From contig NZ_QKVL01000025.1 in the NCBI RefSeq assembly GCF_003231275.1, forward strand, positions 33,840 to 97,839: a stretch of DNA of 64,000 bases, in the 5' to 3' direction. Below the pieces are notes generated by a model. That model worked only from the letters and a program-made list of their open reading frames with translations. It had not been told where the DNA came from and did no database searches. The stretch is from Pseudomonas huaxiensis (GTDB lineage: Bacteria; Pseudomonadota; Gammaproteobacteria; Pseudomonadales; Pseudomonadaceae). The stretch's first letter is position 1, and each line of letters opens with the position of its first letter. Positions 48,987-58,131 of the stretch are shown piece by piece. Position numbers and translations under genes: made by a program.

Positions 48987-49907
48987 ATGAGCGCTAGGCA
49001 CTTTCTCTCCCTGATGGATTTCACCGCCGAAGAACTGGTCAGTGTGATCCGCCGAGGGATCGAGCTGAAAGACCTGCGTAACCGCGGCGTACTCTTTGAG
49101 CCCCTGAAAAACCGCGTGCTGGGCATGATTTTCGAGAAATCCTCGACCCGTACCCGGCTGTCCTTCGAAGCCGGCATGATCCAGCTCGGCGGCCAGGCAA
49201 TCTTCCTGTCCCCGCGCGATACCCAACTGGGCCGCGGCGAGCCGATCGGCGACTGTGCCATCGTCATGTCGCGCATGCTCGATGCGGTAATGATCCGTAC
49301 CTTTGCCCACAGCATCCTGACCGAATTCGCCGCCAATTCGCGGGTTCCGGTGATCAACGGCCTGTCCGACGACCTGCACCCGTGCCAGTTGCTGGCCGAC
49401 ATGCAGACCTTCCTCGAGCACCGCGGCTCGATCCAGGGCAAGACCGTGGCCTGGATCGGCGACGGCAACAACATGTGCAACAGCTATATAGAAGCGGCCA
49501 TCCAGTTCGACTTCCAGTTGCGCATCGCCTGCCCGGAAGGCTACGAGCCAAACCCGAAATTCGTCGCCCAGGCCGGTGACCGCGTGCAGATCGTCCGCGA
49601 TCCGAAGGAAGCGGTACGTGATGCCCACCTGGTCAGCACCGATGTCTGGACTTCCATGGGCCAGGAAGAGGAAACTGCACGGCGCCTGGAGCGGTTCGCG
49701 CCTTATCAGGTCAACCGCGCACTGCTCGACCTGGCAGCCCCCGATGCCCTGTTCATGCACTGCCTGCCTGCCCACCGTGGCGAGGAAATCAGTGTGGACC
49801 TGCTCGACGACCCTCGTTCGGTCGCATGGGACCAGGCGGAAAACCGTCTGCATGCACAGAAGGCGCTTCTCGAATTCCTTGTTGAACCGGCCTACCACCA
49901 CGCATGA
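48987..49907 (+). CDS. argF: Ornithine carbamoyltransferase, anabolic
   Basis: Two ATG codons are in tandem (48984 and 48987); the second was chosen because P. aeruginosa ArgF begins MSARHF. 306 residues. Carbamoyl-phosphate motif SSTRTR, HPCQ (ornithine side), and FMHCLPAHRGEE are intact. It makes citrulline from ornithine; argG (39742) continues the pathway. It overlaps the start of an ABC ATPase gene by 4 bases. Confidence 0.96.
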   Translation: MSARHFLSLMDFTAEELVSVIRRGIELKDLRNRGVLFEPLKNRVLGMIFEKSSTRTRLSFEAGMIQLGGQAIFLSPRDTQLGRGEPIGDCAIVMSRMLDAVMIRTFAHSILTEFAANSRVPVINGLSDDLHPCQLLADMQTFLEHRGSIQGKTVAWIGDGNNMCNSYIEAAIQFDFQLRIACPEGYEPNPKFVAQAGDRVQIVRDPKEAVRDAHLVSTDVWTSMGQEEETARRLERFAPYQVNRALLDLAAPDALFMHCLPAHRGEEISVDLLDDPRSVAWDQAENRLHAQKALLEFLVEPAYHHA

Positions 49908-51013
49908 GTCGTCCCCTATTGCTCAACCTGCGCAACCTCGCCTGCGGCTATGGCGAGGCGCGCATCGTCCAGAACCTCAACCTGCACCTGAACGCCGGTG
50001 ACATCGGCTGCCTGCTTGGCTCCTCGGGGTGCGGCAAGACCACCACCCTGCGCGCCATCGCCGGCTTCGAGCCTATCCACGATGGCGACATCCAGCTGGC
50101 CGGCGAGACCATCTCCAAGGCCGGGTTCACCCTGGCACCGGAGAAACGCCGGATCGGCATGGTGTTCCAGGACTACGCGCTGTTCCCCCACCTGACGGTG
50201 GCGGACAACGTCGCGTTCGGCATCGGCAAACACCCGCACAAGCAGCAGGTGGTCAAGGAGATGCTCGAGCTGGTCAAACTCGACGGCCTCGGCGGGCGCT
50301 ACCCGCATGAGCTTTCCGGTGGCCAGCAGCAACGGGTCGCCCTGGCCCGCGCCCTGGCGCCAGAGCCGCAGTTGCTGCTGCTGGACGAACCCTTCTCCAA
50401 CCTCGACGTGGAACTTCGCCGGCGTCTGAGCCACGAAGTCCGCGACATCCTCAAGAGCCGCGGCACCAGTGCGATCCTGGTGACACACGACCAGGAAGAG
50501 GCCTTCGCCGTCAGCGACAATGTCGGCGTCTTCAAGGAAGGCCGGCTGGAGCAGTGGGATACGCCCTACAACCTCTACCACGAGCCGGCGACCCCGTTCG
50601 TGGCCAGCTTCATCGGTCAGGGCTATTTCATTCGTGGCCAGTTGCTCGACCCGGAGACGGTACACACTGAACTCGGCACGTTGCGCGGCAACCGCGCCTA
50701 CACGCTGCCGGTCGGCGGCGCGGTGGATGTGCTGCTGCGACCCGACGACATCATCCATGCCCCGGACAGCGCCCTGAGCGCGCGGATCAACGGCAAGAGC
50801 TTCCAGGGCGCCTCGACGCTGTACCGCCTGCAACTGGGCACCGGCACCCAGCTCGAAGCGATTTTCCCAAGCCATATCGATTACCAGATCGGCCAGGACG
50901 TCGGGATTGCCGTTGCGGCGGATCACCTGGTGCTGTTCGCTGCTTCAGGCAGTGTCGAAGCGAGGTTGCCGGCTGCCGAGAGCGGCGTACGCCGATACGG
51001 CTCGGTTAGCTGA
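49904..51013 (+). CDS. Orphan ABC transporter ATPase (FbpC/PotA-type with TOBE domain)
   Basis: 369 residues. Walker A LGSSGCGKTT, signature LSGGQQQRVALARAL, Walker B LLLLDEPFSNLD, switch TSAILVTHDQEEAF. The C-terminal ~120 residues form a TOBE-like regulatory domain (VDVLLRPDDIIHAPDS), as in FbpC, CysA and PotA. No permease or binding protein lies nearby, so the partners must be elsewhere. Coupled to argF by an overlapping ATGA; the pair is kept in P. aeruginosa as I recall. A terminator follows. Confidence 0.9.
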   Translation: MSRPLLLNLRNLACGYGEARIVQNLNLHLNAGDIGCLLGSSGCGKTTTLRAIAGFEPIHDGDIQLAGETISKAGFTLAPEKRRIGMVFQDYALFPHLTVADNVAFGIGKHPHKQQVVKEMLELVKLDGLGGRYPHELSGGQQQRVALARALAPEPQLLLLDEPFSNLDVELRRRLSHEVRDILKSRGTSAILVTHDQEEAFAVSDNVGVFKEGRLEQWDTPYNLYHEPATPFVASFIGQGYFIRGQLLDPETVHTELGTLRGNRAYTLPVGGAVDVLLRPDDIIHAPDSALSARINGKSFQGASTLYRLQLGTGTQLEAIFPSHIDYQIGQDVGIAVAADHLVLFAASGSVEARLPAAESGVRRYGSVS

Positions 51014-51026
51014 TACGGATACAAAA

Positions 51027-51052
51027 AAGGCCGCCACAATCGTGGCGGCCTT
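51027..51052. terminator. Terminator of the argF unit / ybaK
   Basis: AAGGCCGCCAC-aatc-GTGGCGGCCTT between convergent genes, with an A-run on the left and TCTCGTTTG on the right. Confidence 0.85.
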
Positions 51053-51074
51053 CTCGTTTGGGCATCCCCGTTTT

Positions 51075-51545
51075 CTATTCGCGACCAATATCCGCGAACT
51101 TGCCCTGGGTATGCTCGGCAAGCACCGCGGCCGCCAGTTCCACCTCCAGCCCGCGCCGTCCGGCGCTGACATGAATCGTCTCGTGAGCCTCGGCCGATTG
51201 GTCGATAAAGGTGCGCAGACGTTTCTTCTGACCCAGCGGGCTGATTCCGCCCAACAAGTAGCCCGTTGAACGCTGCGCTGCGGCGGGGTCAGCCATTTCG
51301 CACTTCTTCACACCCGCCGCCTGGGCCAGTGCCTTCAGATCGAGGCTGCCGCCCACCGGCACCACCGCCACCAGCAACTCGCCTTTTTCACTGCTGGCCA
51401 GCAGGGTCTTGAACACCCGCTTGGGGTCCAGACCCAGTTTTTCAGCGGCCTCCAGGCCGTAGGACGCGGCCTTGGGGTCGTGTTCATAACTGTGAATGCG
51501 GTGTTCGGCGCGAACTTTCTTCAACAGGTCCAGAGCAGGGGTCAT
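51075..51545 (-). CDS. ybaK: Cys-tRNA(Pro)/Cys-tRNA(Cys) deacylase YbaK
   Basis: Start at the ATG with GGAG upstream. 156 residues, the usual length. It hydrolyses Cys mischarged on tRNAPro. The conserved substrate-pocket lysine (RVFKTLLAS, ~46), GYLLGGISPLGQKKRL near 100 and the C-terminal ISPLG region are visible. It stands alone. Confidence 0.94.
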   Translation of the reverse strand: MTPALDLLKKVRAEHRIHSYEHDPKAASYGLEAAEKLGLDPKRVFKTLLASSEKGELLVAVVPVGGSLDLKALAQAAGVKKCEMADPAAAQRSTGYLLGGISPLGQKKRLRTFIDQSAEAHETIHVSAGRRGLEVELAAAVLAEHTQGKFADIGRE

Positions 51546-51708
51546 GCGGGGCTCCAACATTCGTTCTGTATTCGGCGGCTACTGTAGGACAAATCGTGTG
51601 CCACAACCATTGGCCTGTAGGACACGAATATGACAACTCGTAGGCCGACAGTCAGATTATGAATGGCAGTTCACTTTCGACCTTTGACATCAGCGTTTCT
51701 TGTCTATA

Positions 51709-51726
51709 TTTTTTCGAATCTGAATA
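51709..51726. promoter_or_regulatory. GlpR-like operator upstream of glpF
   Basis: TTTTTTCGAATCTGAATA resembles the GlpR palindrome (TTCGnnnnCGAA core). The same TTTCGAAT-(2)-GAA core appears before glpD (55253). It lies ~120 bases before the glpF start. Confidence 0.55.
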
Positions 51727-51842
51727 TTGGTGATGCCCTTATAAGGTGCATTTCTATCGTCTGCCTGACCGAAATGGGGATTTCGCTCGGGTTTCTGTCG
51801 AGCGCTCACTGCGCCTCACAACAACAAAAACCGAGGTAACGA

Positions 51843-52691
51843 ATGACGACTGCTCTACAACAACCGACGTTGTCCAGCCAATGCATGGCCGAATTCTTCG
51901 GCACTGCACTGTTGATCTTCTTCGGTACTGGCTGTGTTGCCGCGCTCAAGGTGGCGGGTGCCAGCTTCGGCCTGTGGGAAATCAGCATCATCTGGGGGGT
52001 GGGCGTCAGCATGGCGATCTACCTCACCGCCGGGATTTCCGGCGCGCACCTGAACCCCGCCGTGAGTATCGCGCTGTGCCTGTTCGCCGGTTTCGAGAAG
52101 GGCAAACTGCCGTTCTACATCGTCGCCCAGATCGCCGGCGCCTTTTGCGGCGCGGCGCTGGTCTACACGCTCTACAGCAGCCTGTTCTTCGATTACGAAC
52201 AAACCCACCAGATGATTCGCGGCAGCCAGGCCAGCCTCGAACTGGCCTCGGTGTTCTCCACCTACCCGCACCCGGCGCTGTCCACCGGCCAGGCGTTCCT
52301 CGTTGAAGTCATCATCACCGCGATTCTCATGGCCGTGATCATGGCCCTCACCGATGACAACAACGGCCTGCCGCGCGGCGCCCTCGCCCCACTGCTGATC
52401 GGCCTGCTGATCGCCGTGATCGGCAGCGCCATGGGCCCGCTGACCGGCTTCGCGATGAACCCGGCGCGTGATTTCGGCCCCAAACTGATGACATTCCTGG
52501 CTGGCTGGGGCGAAGTAGCCTTCACCGGCGGCCGTGATATTCCGTACTTCCTCGTTCCGGTTTTCGCGCCGATCATGGGAGCGAGCCTTGGCGCCGCCCT
52601 GTACCGCGGCGTGTTCGCCCGCAGCCTGCCCAGCGCCGCTGCCAGCACACCGACCGACGACAAGACCCAGGGCAAGACCCAGACGTCCTGA
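51843..52691 (+). CDS. glpF: Aquaglyceroporin, glycerol facilitator
   Basis: 282 residues, six helices plus two half-helices. The first NPA is in HLNPAVSIAL and the second NPA-type motif is MNPARDFGPK; the latter has Arg-Asp as in GlpF. The long C-terminal tail beyond the usual ~270 is Ser/Thr/Pro-rich. It lets glycerol diffuse across the inner membrane. glpK follows 57 bases downstream, so they form a unit. Confidence 0.96.
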   Translation: MTTALQQPTLSSQCMAEFFGTALLIFFGTGCVAALKVAGASFGLWEISIIWGVGVSMAIYLTAGISGAHLNPAVSIALCLFAGFEKGKLPFYIVAQIAGAFCGAALVYTLYSSLFFDYEQTHQMIRGSQASLELASVFSTYPHPALSTGQAFLVEVIITAILMAVIMALTDDNNGLPRGALAPLLIGLLIAVIGSAMGPLTGFAMNPARDFGPKLMTFLAGWGEVAFTGGRDIPYFLVPVFAPIMGASLGAALYRGVFARSLPSAAASTPTDDKTQGKTQTS

Positions 52692-52748
52692 TCCGCACGC
52701 GGATAGAGCTGCCCTGACTCCAACCTATTTCACTGCAAGGCCAACGAC

Positions 52749-54248
52749 ATGACAGACAGTCAGAACAAGAACTACATCATTGCCCTCGACCAGGGCACGA
52801 CCAGTTCGCGGGCCATCATTTTCGACCGCGATGCCAACGTGGTCGGCACCTCCCAGCGCGAGTTCGCCCAGCACTACCCGCAGGCCGGCTGGGTCGAGCA
52901 CGACCCGATGGAAATCTTCGCCACCCAGAGCGCGACCATGGTCGAAGCCCTGGCCCAGGCGGGTATCAGCCACGACCAGGTCGCCGCCATCGGTATCACC
53001 AACCAGCGTGAAACCACGGTGGTCTGGGACAAGGAAACCGGTCGCCCGGTGTACAACGCCATCGTCTGGCAGTGCCGACGCAGCACCGAGATCTGCGAAC
53101 AGCTCAAGCGCGACGGCCTGCAGGACTACATCCGCGAAACCACCGGCCTGGTCACCGACCCCTACTTCTCCGGCACCAAGCTCAAGTGGATCCTCGACAA
53201 CGTCGAAGGCGCCCGCGAGCGCGCCGAGCGCGGCGAACTGCTGTTCGGCACCGTCGATAGCTGGCTGATCTGGAAATTCTCCGGCGGCAAGGTTCACGTC
53301 ACCGACTACACCAACGCCTCGCGCACCCTGCTCTTCAACATCCACACGCTGCAGTGGGATGACAAGATGCTGGAAGTCCTGGGCATCCCGCGGCAAATGC
53401 TGCCCGAGGTGCGTTCGTCCTCGGAAATCTACGGCAAGACCAAGAGCGGCATCGACATCGCCGGTATCGCCGGCGACCAGCAAGCCGCGCTGTTCGGCCA
53501 GATGTGCGTGGAGCCGGGCCAGGCCAAGAACACCTATGGCACCGGCTGCTTCCTGCTGATGAACACCGGCGACAAAGCCGTGCAGTCCTCCCACGGCCTG
53601 CTCACCACCATCGCCTGCGGCCCGCGCGGCGAAGTGGCCTACGCGCTGGAAGGCGCGGTGTTCAACGGTGGCTCAACCGTGCAGTGGCTGCGTGACGAAC
53701 TGAAGATCGTCAACGACGCCCACGACACCGAGTACTTCGCCAGCAAGGTCAAGGACAGCAACGGCGTGTACCTGGTGCCGGCCTTCACCGGCCTCGGCGC
53801 GCCCTACTGGGACCCGTACGCACGTGGCGCCCTGTTCGGCCTGACCCGCGGGGTCAAGGTGGACCACATCATCCGCGCCGCACTGGAGTCGATTGCCTAC
53901 CAGACCCGCGACGTCCTCGACGCCATGCAGCAGGATTGCGGCCAGCGCCTCAGCGCCCTGCGCGTGGACGGCGGCGCGGTCGCCAACAACTTCCTGATGC
54001 AGTTCCAGGCCGACATCCTCGGCACCTGTGTCGAGCGTCCGCAGATGCGCGAAACCACCGCCCTCGGCGCCGCCTACCTGGCAGGCCTGGCCTGTGGTTT
54101 CTGGAGCGGCCTGGATGAATTGCGCGGCAAGGCGCTGATCGAGCGGGAATTCACACCGCAACTGGCTGAAGCGGAGAAGGAAAAACTCTACAGCGGCTGG
54201 CTCAAGGCCGTTGATCGCACCCGCGACTGGGAACCCCACGAAGAGTAA
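52749..54248 (+). CDS. glpK: Glycerol kinase
   Basis: A 499-residue FGGY-family kinase making glycerol 3-phosphate. N-terminal ALDQGTTSSRAIIFD, substrate segment GITNQRET, the adenosine-binding GAVANNFLMQF, and the FGGY signature GGSTVQWLRDEL are present. Length agrees with E. coli GlpK (502). The 5' gap to glpF holds no terminator. Confidence 0.97.
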   Translation: MTDSQNKNYIIALDQGTTSSRAIIFDRDANVVGTSQREFAQHYPQAGWVEHDPMEIFATQSATMVEALAQAGISHDQVAAIGITNQRETTVVWDKETGRPVYNAIVWQCRRSTEICEQLKRDGLQDYIRETTGLVTDPYFSGTKLKWILDNVEGARERAERGELLFGTVDSWLIWKFSGGKVHVTDYTNASRTLLFNIHTLQWDDKMLEVLGIPRQMLPEVRSSSEIYGKTKSGIDIAGIAGDQQAALFGQMCVEPGQAKNTYGTGCFLLMNTGDKAVQSSHGLLTTIACGPRGEVAYALEGAVFNGGSTVQWLRDELKIVNDAHDTEYFASKVKDSNGVYLVPAFTGLGAPYWDPYARGALFGLTRGVKVDHIIRAALESIAYQTRDVLDAMQQDCGQRLSALRVDGGAVANNFLMQFQADILGTCVERPQMRETTALGAAYLAGLACGFWSGLDELRGKALIEREFTPQLAEAEKEKLYSGWLKAVDRTRDWEPHEE

Positions 54249-54257
54249 GCAGTGCAT

Positions 54258-54288
54258 ACAGGGCACATCCGCAATGGATGCGCCCTGT
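54258..54288 (+). terminator. Hairpin downstream of glpK
   Basis: ACAGGGCACATCC-gcaat-GGATGCGCCCTGT; one internal mismatch, no T-run. Probably a weak terminator or mRNA stabiliser between glpK and glpR. Confidence 0.55.
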
Positions 54289-54375
54289 GCTACGCGGCTG
54301 CCGCACTCAGGCTGGTCCCCGGCTACTTCCTACGGCATCATTGCAGCATTTTTCGGCCGCCCCTGAAGGACGCCA

Positions 54376-55131
54376 ATGAATCTGCCTCCCCGCCAACAAC
54401 AAATTCTCGAACTGGTCCGCGAACGCGGCTACGTCAGTATCGAAGAAATGGCGCAATTGTTCGTTGTCACCCCGCAAACCATCCGCCGCGATATCAACCA
54501 ACTGGCGGAGGTCAATCTGCTGCGGCGCTATCACGGTGGCGCGGCCTACGACTCCAGCATTGAAAACACCGCCTACGCCATGCGCGCCGACCAGATGCGC
54601 GATGAGAAACAGCGCATCGCCGAAGCCGTGGCCCAGCAAATCCCCGATAACGCCTCGCTGTTCATCAATATCGGCACCACCACCGAGTCCATCGCCCGCG
54701 CCCTGCTCAACCACAATCACCTGAAAATCATCACCAACAACCTGCATGTCGCCTCGATCCTCAGTGCCAAGGACGACTTCGAAGTGCTGCTGGCCGGCGG
54801 CAATGTGCGCCGCGACGGCGGTGTGGTGGGCCAGGCCAGCGTCGACTTCATCAACCAGTTCAAGGTCGATTTCGCACTGGTGGGCATCAGCGGCATCGAC
54901 GAAGACGGTAGCCTGCTGGACTTCGACTATCAGGAAGTGCGCGTTTCCCAGGCGATCATCGCCAATGCCCGCCAAGTGATCCTCGCCGCCGACTCCAGCA
55001 AGTTCGGCCGTAACGCCATGGTCCGCCTCGGCCCGATCAGCCTGATCGATTGCCTGGTAACCGATCAGGCCCCCGTCGCAGCCCTGAGCCAGTTGCTCAA
55101 CCAGAACAAGATCCGCCTCGAAGTGGTGTGA
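54376..55131 (+). CDS. glpR: DeoR-family repressor GlpR
   Basis: A 251-residue transcriptional regulator. N-terminal winged helix (QQQILELVRERGYVSIEEMAQLFVVTPQTIRRDINQLAE), then the DeoR sensor domain with INIGTTTESIARAL and DFALVGISGIDEDGSLLDFDYQEV. In Pseudomonas GlpR represses glpFK and glpD until glycerol 3-phosphate binds. Candidate operators lie before glpF and glpD. Confidence 0.94.
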   Translation: MNLPPRQQQILELVRERGYVSIEEMAQLFVVTPQTIRRDINQLAEVNLLRRYHGGAAYDSSIENTAYAMRADQMRDEKQRIAEAVAQQIPDNASLFINIGTTTESIARALLNHNHLKIITNNLHVASILSAKDDFEVLLAGGNVRRDGGVVGQASVDFINQFKVDFALVGISGIDEDGSLLDFDYQEVRVSQAIIANARQVILAADSSKFGRNAMVRLGPISLIDCLVTDQAPVAALSQLLNQNKIRLEVV

Positions 55132-55252
55132 CGGCCCCGCAACCGCCATCGCAAGGTTGGCGGTTTCAATGTTCGGTTTTTTTCACTTATTTGTAACCAG
55201 ATCAGTATTTTCTATGGAAAGTCACTGGTCGGCGGCTTTCCGTTCGGCTAAC

Positions 55253-55270
55253 ATTTTCGAATACGAACAT
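55253..55270. promoter_or_regulatory. GlpR-like operator upstream of glpD
   Basis: ATTTTCGAATACGAACAT is a close palindrome with the TTCG/CGAA core of GlpR sites; a second half (ATTAATGTTC) follows directly. It overlaps the region 40-65 bases before the glpD start. Confidence 0.65.
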
Positions 55271-55316
55271 TAATGTTCAGAAAAGATACCAGAACGACTT
55301 TACAAGAGGCCGCGCC

Positions 55317-56849
55317 GTGTCCAATTCCAGCTCCCCCATCCTTGCCGAAATCTATGACGTTGCCGTCATCGGTGGTGGCATCAATGGTGTCGGCATCGCC
55401 GCCGACGCTGCCGGACGCGGCCTTTCGGTGTTCCTCTGCGAAAAGGACGACCTCGCCAGCCACACCTCGTCGGCCAGCAGCAAGCTGATCCACGGCGGCC
55501 TGCGCTATCTCGAACATTACGAATTCCGCCTGGTGCGCGAAGCCCTCGCCGAACGCGAAGTGCTGCTGGCCAAAGCCCCGCACATCGTCAAACCGATGCG
55601 TTTCGTTCTGCCGCACCGCCCTCACCTGCGTCCGGGCTGGATGATCCGTGCCGGCCTGTTCCTCTACGACAACCTGGGCAAGCGCAAGCAACTCGGCGCC
55701 TCGCGCAGCCTGCGCTTCGGTCCGGGCAGCCCGCTCAAGCCGGCCATCACCCGTGGTTTCGAATACGCCGACTGCGCAGTGGACGATGCCCGTCTGGTGG
55801 TGCTCAACGCCATGGCCGCCCGTGAACGCGGCGCGCACATCCTCACCCGCACCCGCTGCCTGAGCGCGCGTCGCAGCGGCAAGCTGTGGAACGTGCAGGT
55901 CGAGCGCGCCGACGGCAGCCAGCAGACTATCCAGGCCCGCTCGCTGGTCAACGCCGCCGGACCGTGGGTGGCCAGGTTCATCAAGGATGACCTGAAACTC
56001 GACGCGCCCTACGGCATCCGCCTGATCCAGGGCAGCCACCTGATCGTGCCGAAGCTGTATGAAGGCGAACATGCCTACATCCTGCAGAACGAAGACCAGC
56101 GCATCGTGTTCTGCATTCCTTATCTGGAACGTTTCACCCTGATCGGCACCACCGACCGCGAATACAGCGGCGATCCGGCCCAGGTGGCAATCACCGAAGC
56201 CGAAACCGACTACCTGCTCAACGTGGTCAACCAGCACTTCAATCATCAACTCAGTCGGAGCGACATCCTCCACACCTACTCCGGTGTACGTCCGCTGTGC
56301 AACGACGAGTCGGACAACCCGTCGGCGGTGACCCGCGACTACACCCTGGCGTTGTCCTCGGAAAACGGCCAGGCACCGCTGCTGTCGGTGTTCGGCGGCA
56401 AGCTGACCACCTATCGCAAGCTGGCCGAATCGGCCATGGGCGAACTGGCTCCCTGGTTTACCCAGATGACCGGAAGCTGGACCGCAAGCGCGCCGCTACC
56501 CGGCGGTGAAGGCATGAGCACGCCGCAAGCCCTTTGCGACGAAATCCTCGCCCGCCACGGCTGGCTGCCTGCGGCCCTGGCCAAACGCTGGGCGCTGACC
56601 TACGGCAGCCGCACCAAGGCGCTGCTGGAAGGCGTGCAAGGCCCGGAAGATCTGGGCGAAGCCATCGGCGGTGGCCTGTTCAGCCGTGAAGTGGATTACC
56701 TGTGCCGCGAAGAATGGGCGCTGAACGCCGACGACATCCTGTGGCGGCGCAGCAAACTGGGGCTGTTCCTGAGCGCTTCGGAACAACAGGCGCTGCGTGA
56801 ATATCTGCAGCGGGTCGAGCTGAAGCGTGGTCGGGTGCAGGCTGCCTGA
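55317..56849 (+). CDS. glpD: Aerobic glycerol-3-phosphate dehydrogenase
   Basis: GTG start, with AGAGG about 10 bases upstream. 510 residues. N-terminal FAD-binding motif VAVIGGGINGVGIAADAAGRG, then TSSASSKLIHGGLRYLE, NAAGPWVARF and VFGGKLTTYRKLAESA. It is a monotopic membrane enzyme that oxidises glycerol 3-phosphate to dihydroxyacetone phosphate and feeds ubiquinone. Completes the glycerol cluster. Confidence 0.97.
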   Translation: MSNSSSPILAEIYDVAVIGGGINGVGIAADAAGRGLSVFLCEKDDLASHTSSASSKLIHGGLRYLEHYEFRLVREALAEREVLLAKAPHIVKPMRFVLPHRPHLRPGWMIRAGLFLYDNLGKRKQLGASRSLRFGPGSPLKPAITRGFEYADCAVDDARLVVLNAMAARERGAHILTRTRCLSARRSGKLWNVQVERADGSQQTIQARSLVNAAGPWVARFIKDDLKLDAPYGIRLIQGSHLIVPKLYEGEHAYILQNEDQRIVFCIPYLERFTLIGTTDREYSGDPAQVAITEAETDYLLNVVNQHFNHQLSRSDILHTYSGVRPLCNDESDNPSAVTRDYTLALSSENGQAPLLSVFGGKLTTYRKLAESAMGELAPWFTQMTGSWTASAPLPGGEGMSTPQALCDEILARHGWLPAALAKRWALTYGSRTKALLEGVQGPEDLGEAIGGGLFSREVDYLCREEWALNADDILWRRSKLGLFLSASEQQALREYLQRVELKRGRVQAA

Positions 56850-56874
56850 ATCGCGACGGTTGACACGCAACCCG

Positions 56875-56910
56875 TGGGAGCGGCCCATCGCGGCTAACAG
56901 CCACTCCCAC
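56875..56910. repeat. REP-like hairpin GTGGGAG..CTCCCAC
   Basis: GTGGGAG-CGGCCCATCGCGGCTAACAGCCA-CTCCCAC downstream of glpD; a Pseudomonas short REP-like element, possibly also acting as a weak terminator. Confidence 0.5.
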
Positions 56911-56941
56911 ACGTTCCGCGTCAACCCCATCGCCGCCGTCG

Positions 56942-56955
56942 TTCGGCTTTCCGAA
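56942..56955. promoter_or_regulatory. AauR-type upstream activator site of aatJ
   Basis: Perfect palindrome TTCGG-N4-CCGAA (TTCGGCTTTCCGAA), about 108 bases upstream of the sigma-54 promoter, a standard distance for an NtrC-type activator. I recall this consensus from work on AauR in P. putida. Confidence 0.65.
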
Positions 56956-57063
56956 CGCCAATCCTCCCAGGATTCGGCCTACCGTACACAGCCTCCTGTC
57001 AAACGCCCGTCAAATAACCCTGCTATCCAGTAAAACCGGGCGTTGATGACCGAAGTCAGCGCC

Positions 57064-57079
57064 TGGCACGACTCATGCT
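57064..57079 (+). promoter_or_regulatory. Sigma-54 promoter of aatJ
   Basis: TGGCACGACTCATGCT: the -24 box TGGCAC is perfect, GG and GC are 10 bases apart, and the -12 box is ATGC. It lies 117 bases upstream of the ATG. Confidence 0.75.
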
Positions 57080-57180
57080 CTACACTCAGTACCCGAATGC
57101 GCAAACGCTTTATTGCAGTGTTCGCTGAACGAAACGGCCGACAACGGCCTCATAAAAAAAACAACGTCGAGGAAAATTAG

Positions 57181-58104
57181 ATGCGTATCGTTCGTCATCT
57201 GTTGGGCGCCGCTATCGCGGCCGCTGTGATCGCTTCGCCCGTCATGGCCGAAGAACTGACCGGCACCCTGAAGAAGATCAAGGACTCGGGCACCGTTACG
57301 CTGGGGCATCGGGACGCTTCCATTCCGTTTTCTTACATCGCCGACGCTTCGGGTAAACCGGTCGGTTACTCCCACGACATCCAGTTGGCCATCGTCGAGA
57401 CCCTGAAAAAGGATCTGGACCTTCCCAACCTGAACGTCAAATACAACCTGGTCACCTCCCAGACCCGCATCCCGCTGGTACAGAACGGCACCGTTGACGT
57501 CGAGTGTGGCTCCACCACCAACAACGTCGAGCGCCAACAACAGGTCGCCTTCTCGGTCGGCATCTTCGAAGTCGGTACCCGCCTGCTGACCAAGGTCAAG
57601 GACGGTCAACCCGCCTACAAGGACTTCCCGGACCTGGCCGGCAAGAACGTAGTGACCACCGCTGGCACCACCTCCGAGCGCATCCTCAAGGCCATGAACG
57701 CCGACAAGCAGATGAAGATGAACGTCATCTCGGCCAAGGACCACGGCGAGTCGTTCCAGATGCTCGAATCCGGTCGCGCCGTCGCCTTCATGATGGACGA
57801 TGCCCTGCTCGCAGGCGAAATGGCCAAGGCCAAGAAGCCAACCGACTGGGTCGTTACCGGTACGCCGCAATCCTATGAAATCTACGGCTGCATGGTCCGC
57901 AAGGACGACGCACCGTTCAAGGCTGCAGTCGACAAGGCCATCGTCGCGCTCTACAAATCGGGCGAGATCAACAAGATCTACGACAAGTGGTTCCAGCAGC
58001 CAGTCCCACCAAAAGGCCTGAACCTCGGCTTCCCGATGAGTGAAGAACTCAAGGCGCTGATCGCCAACCCTACCGATAAAGCCGCGGACGACAAGAAGTC
58101 CTGA
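57181..58104 (+). CDS. aatJ: Glutamate/aspartate ABC transporter binding protein AatJ
   Basis: 307 residues. Signal peptide (MRIVRHLLGAAIAAAVIASPVMA), then a GltI-type binding fold: GTVTLGHRDASIPFSYI, VGYSHDIQLAIVETL, VECGSTTNNVERQQQVAFS, TTAGTTSERIL. It captures glutamate, glutamine, aspartate and asparagine in the periplasm. Expressed from a sigma-54 promoter. A hairpin at 58132-58159 separates it from the permease genes. The same gene order is found in P. putida. Confidence 0.94.
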   Translation: MRIVRHLLGAAIAAAVIASPVMAEELTGTLKKIKDSGTVTLGHRDASIPFSYIADASGKPVGYSHDIQLAIVETLKKDLDLPNLNVKYNLVTSQTRIPLVQNGTVDVECGSTTNNVERQQQVAFSVGIFEVGTRLLTKVKDGQPAYKDFPDLAGKNVVTTAGTTSERILKAMNADKQMKMNVISAKDHGESFQMLESGRAVAFMMDDALLAGEMAKAKKPTDWVVTGTPQSYEIYGCMVRKDDAPFKAAVDKAIVALYKSGEINKIYDKWFQQPVPPKGLNLGFPMSEELKALIANPTDKAADDKKS

Positions 58105-58131
58105 ATCCCGTCTAGTTAGTGTCTAACCTTT

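Larger units (their letters stand above)
56850..57180. other. Intergenic region between glpD and aatJ
   Basis: 331 bases without a gene. Contains a hairpin repeat GTGGGAG..CTCCCAC (56875-56910), the activator palindrome TTCGGCTTTCCGAA (56942-56955), the sigma-54 promoter (57064-57079) and the aatJ leader. Confidence 0.6.
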
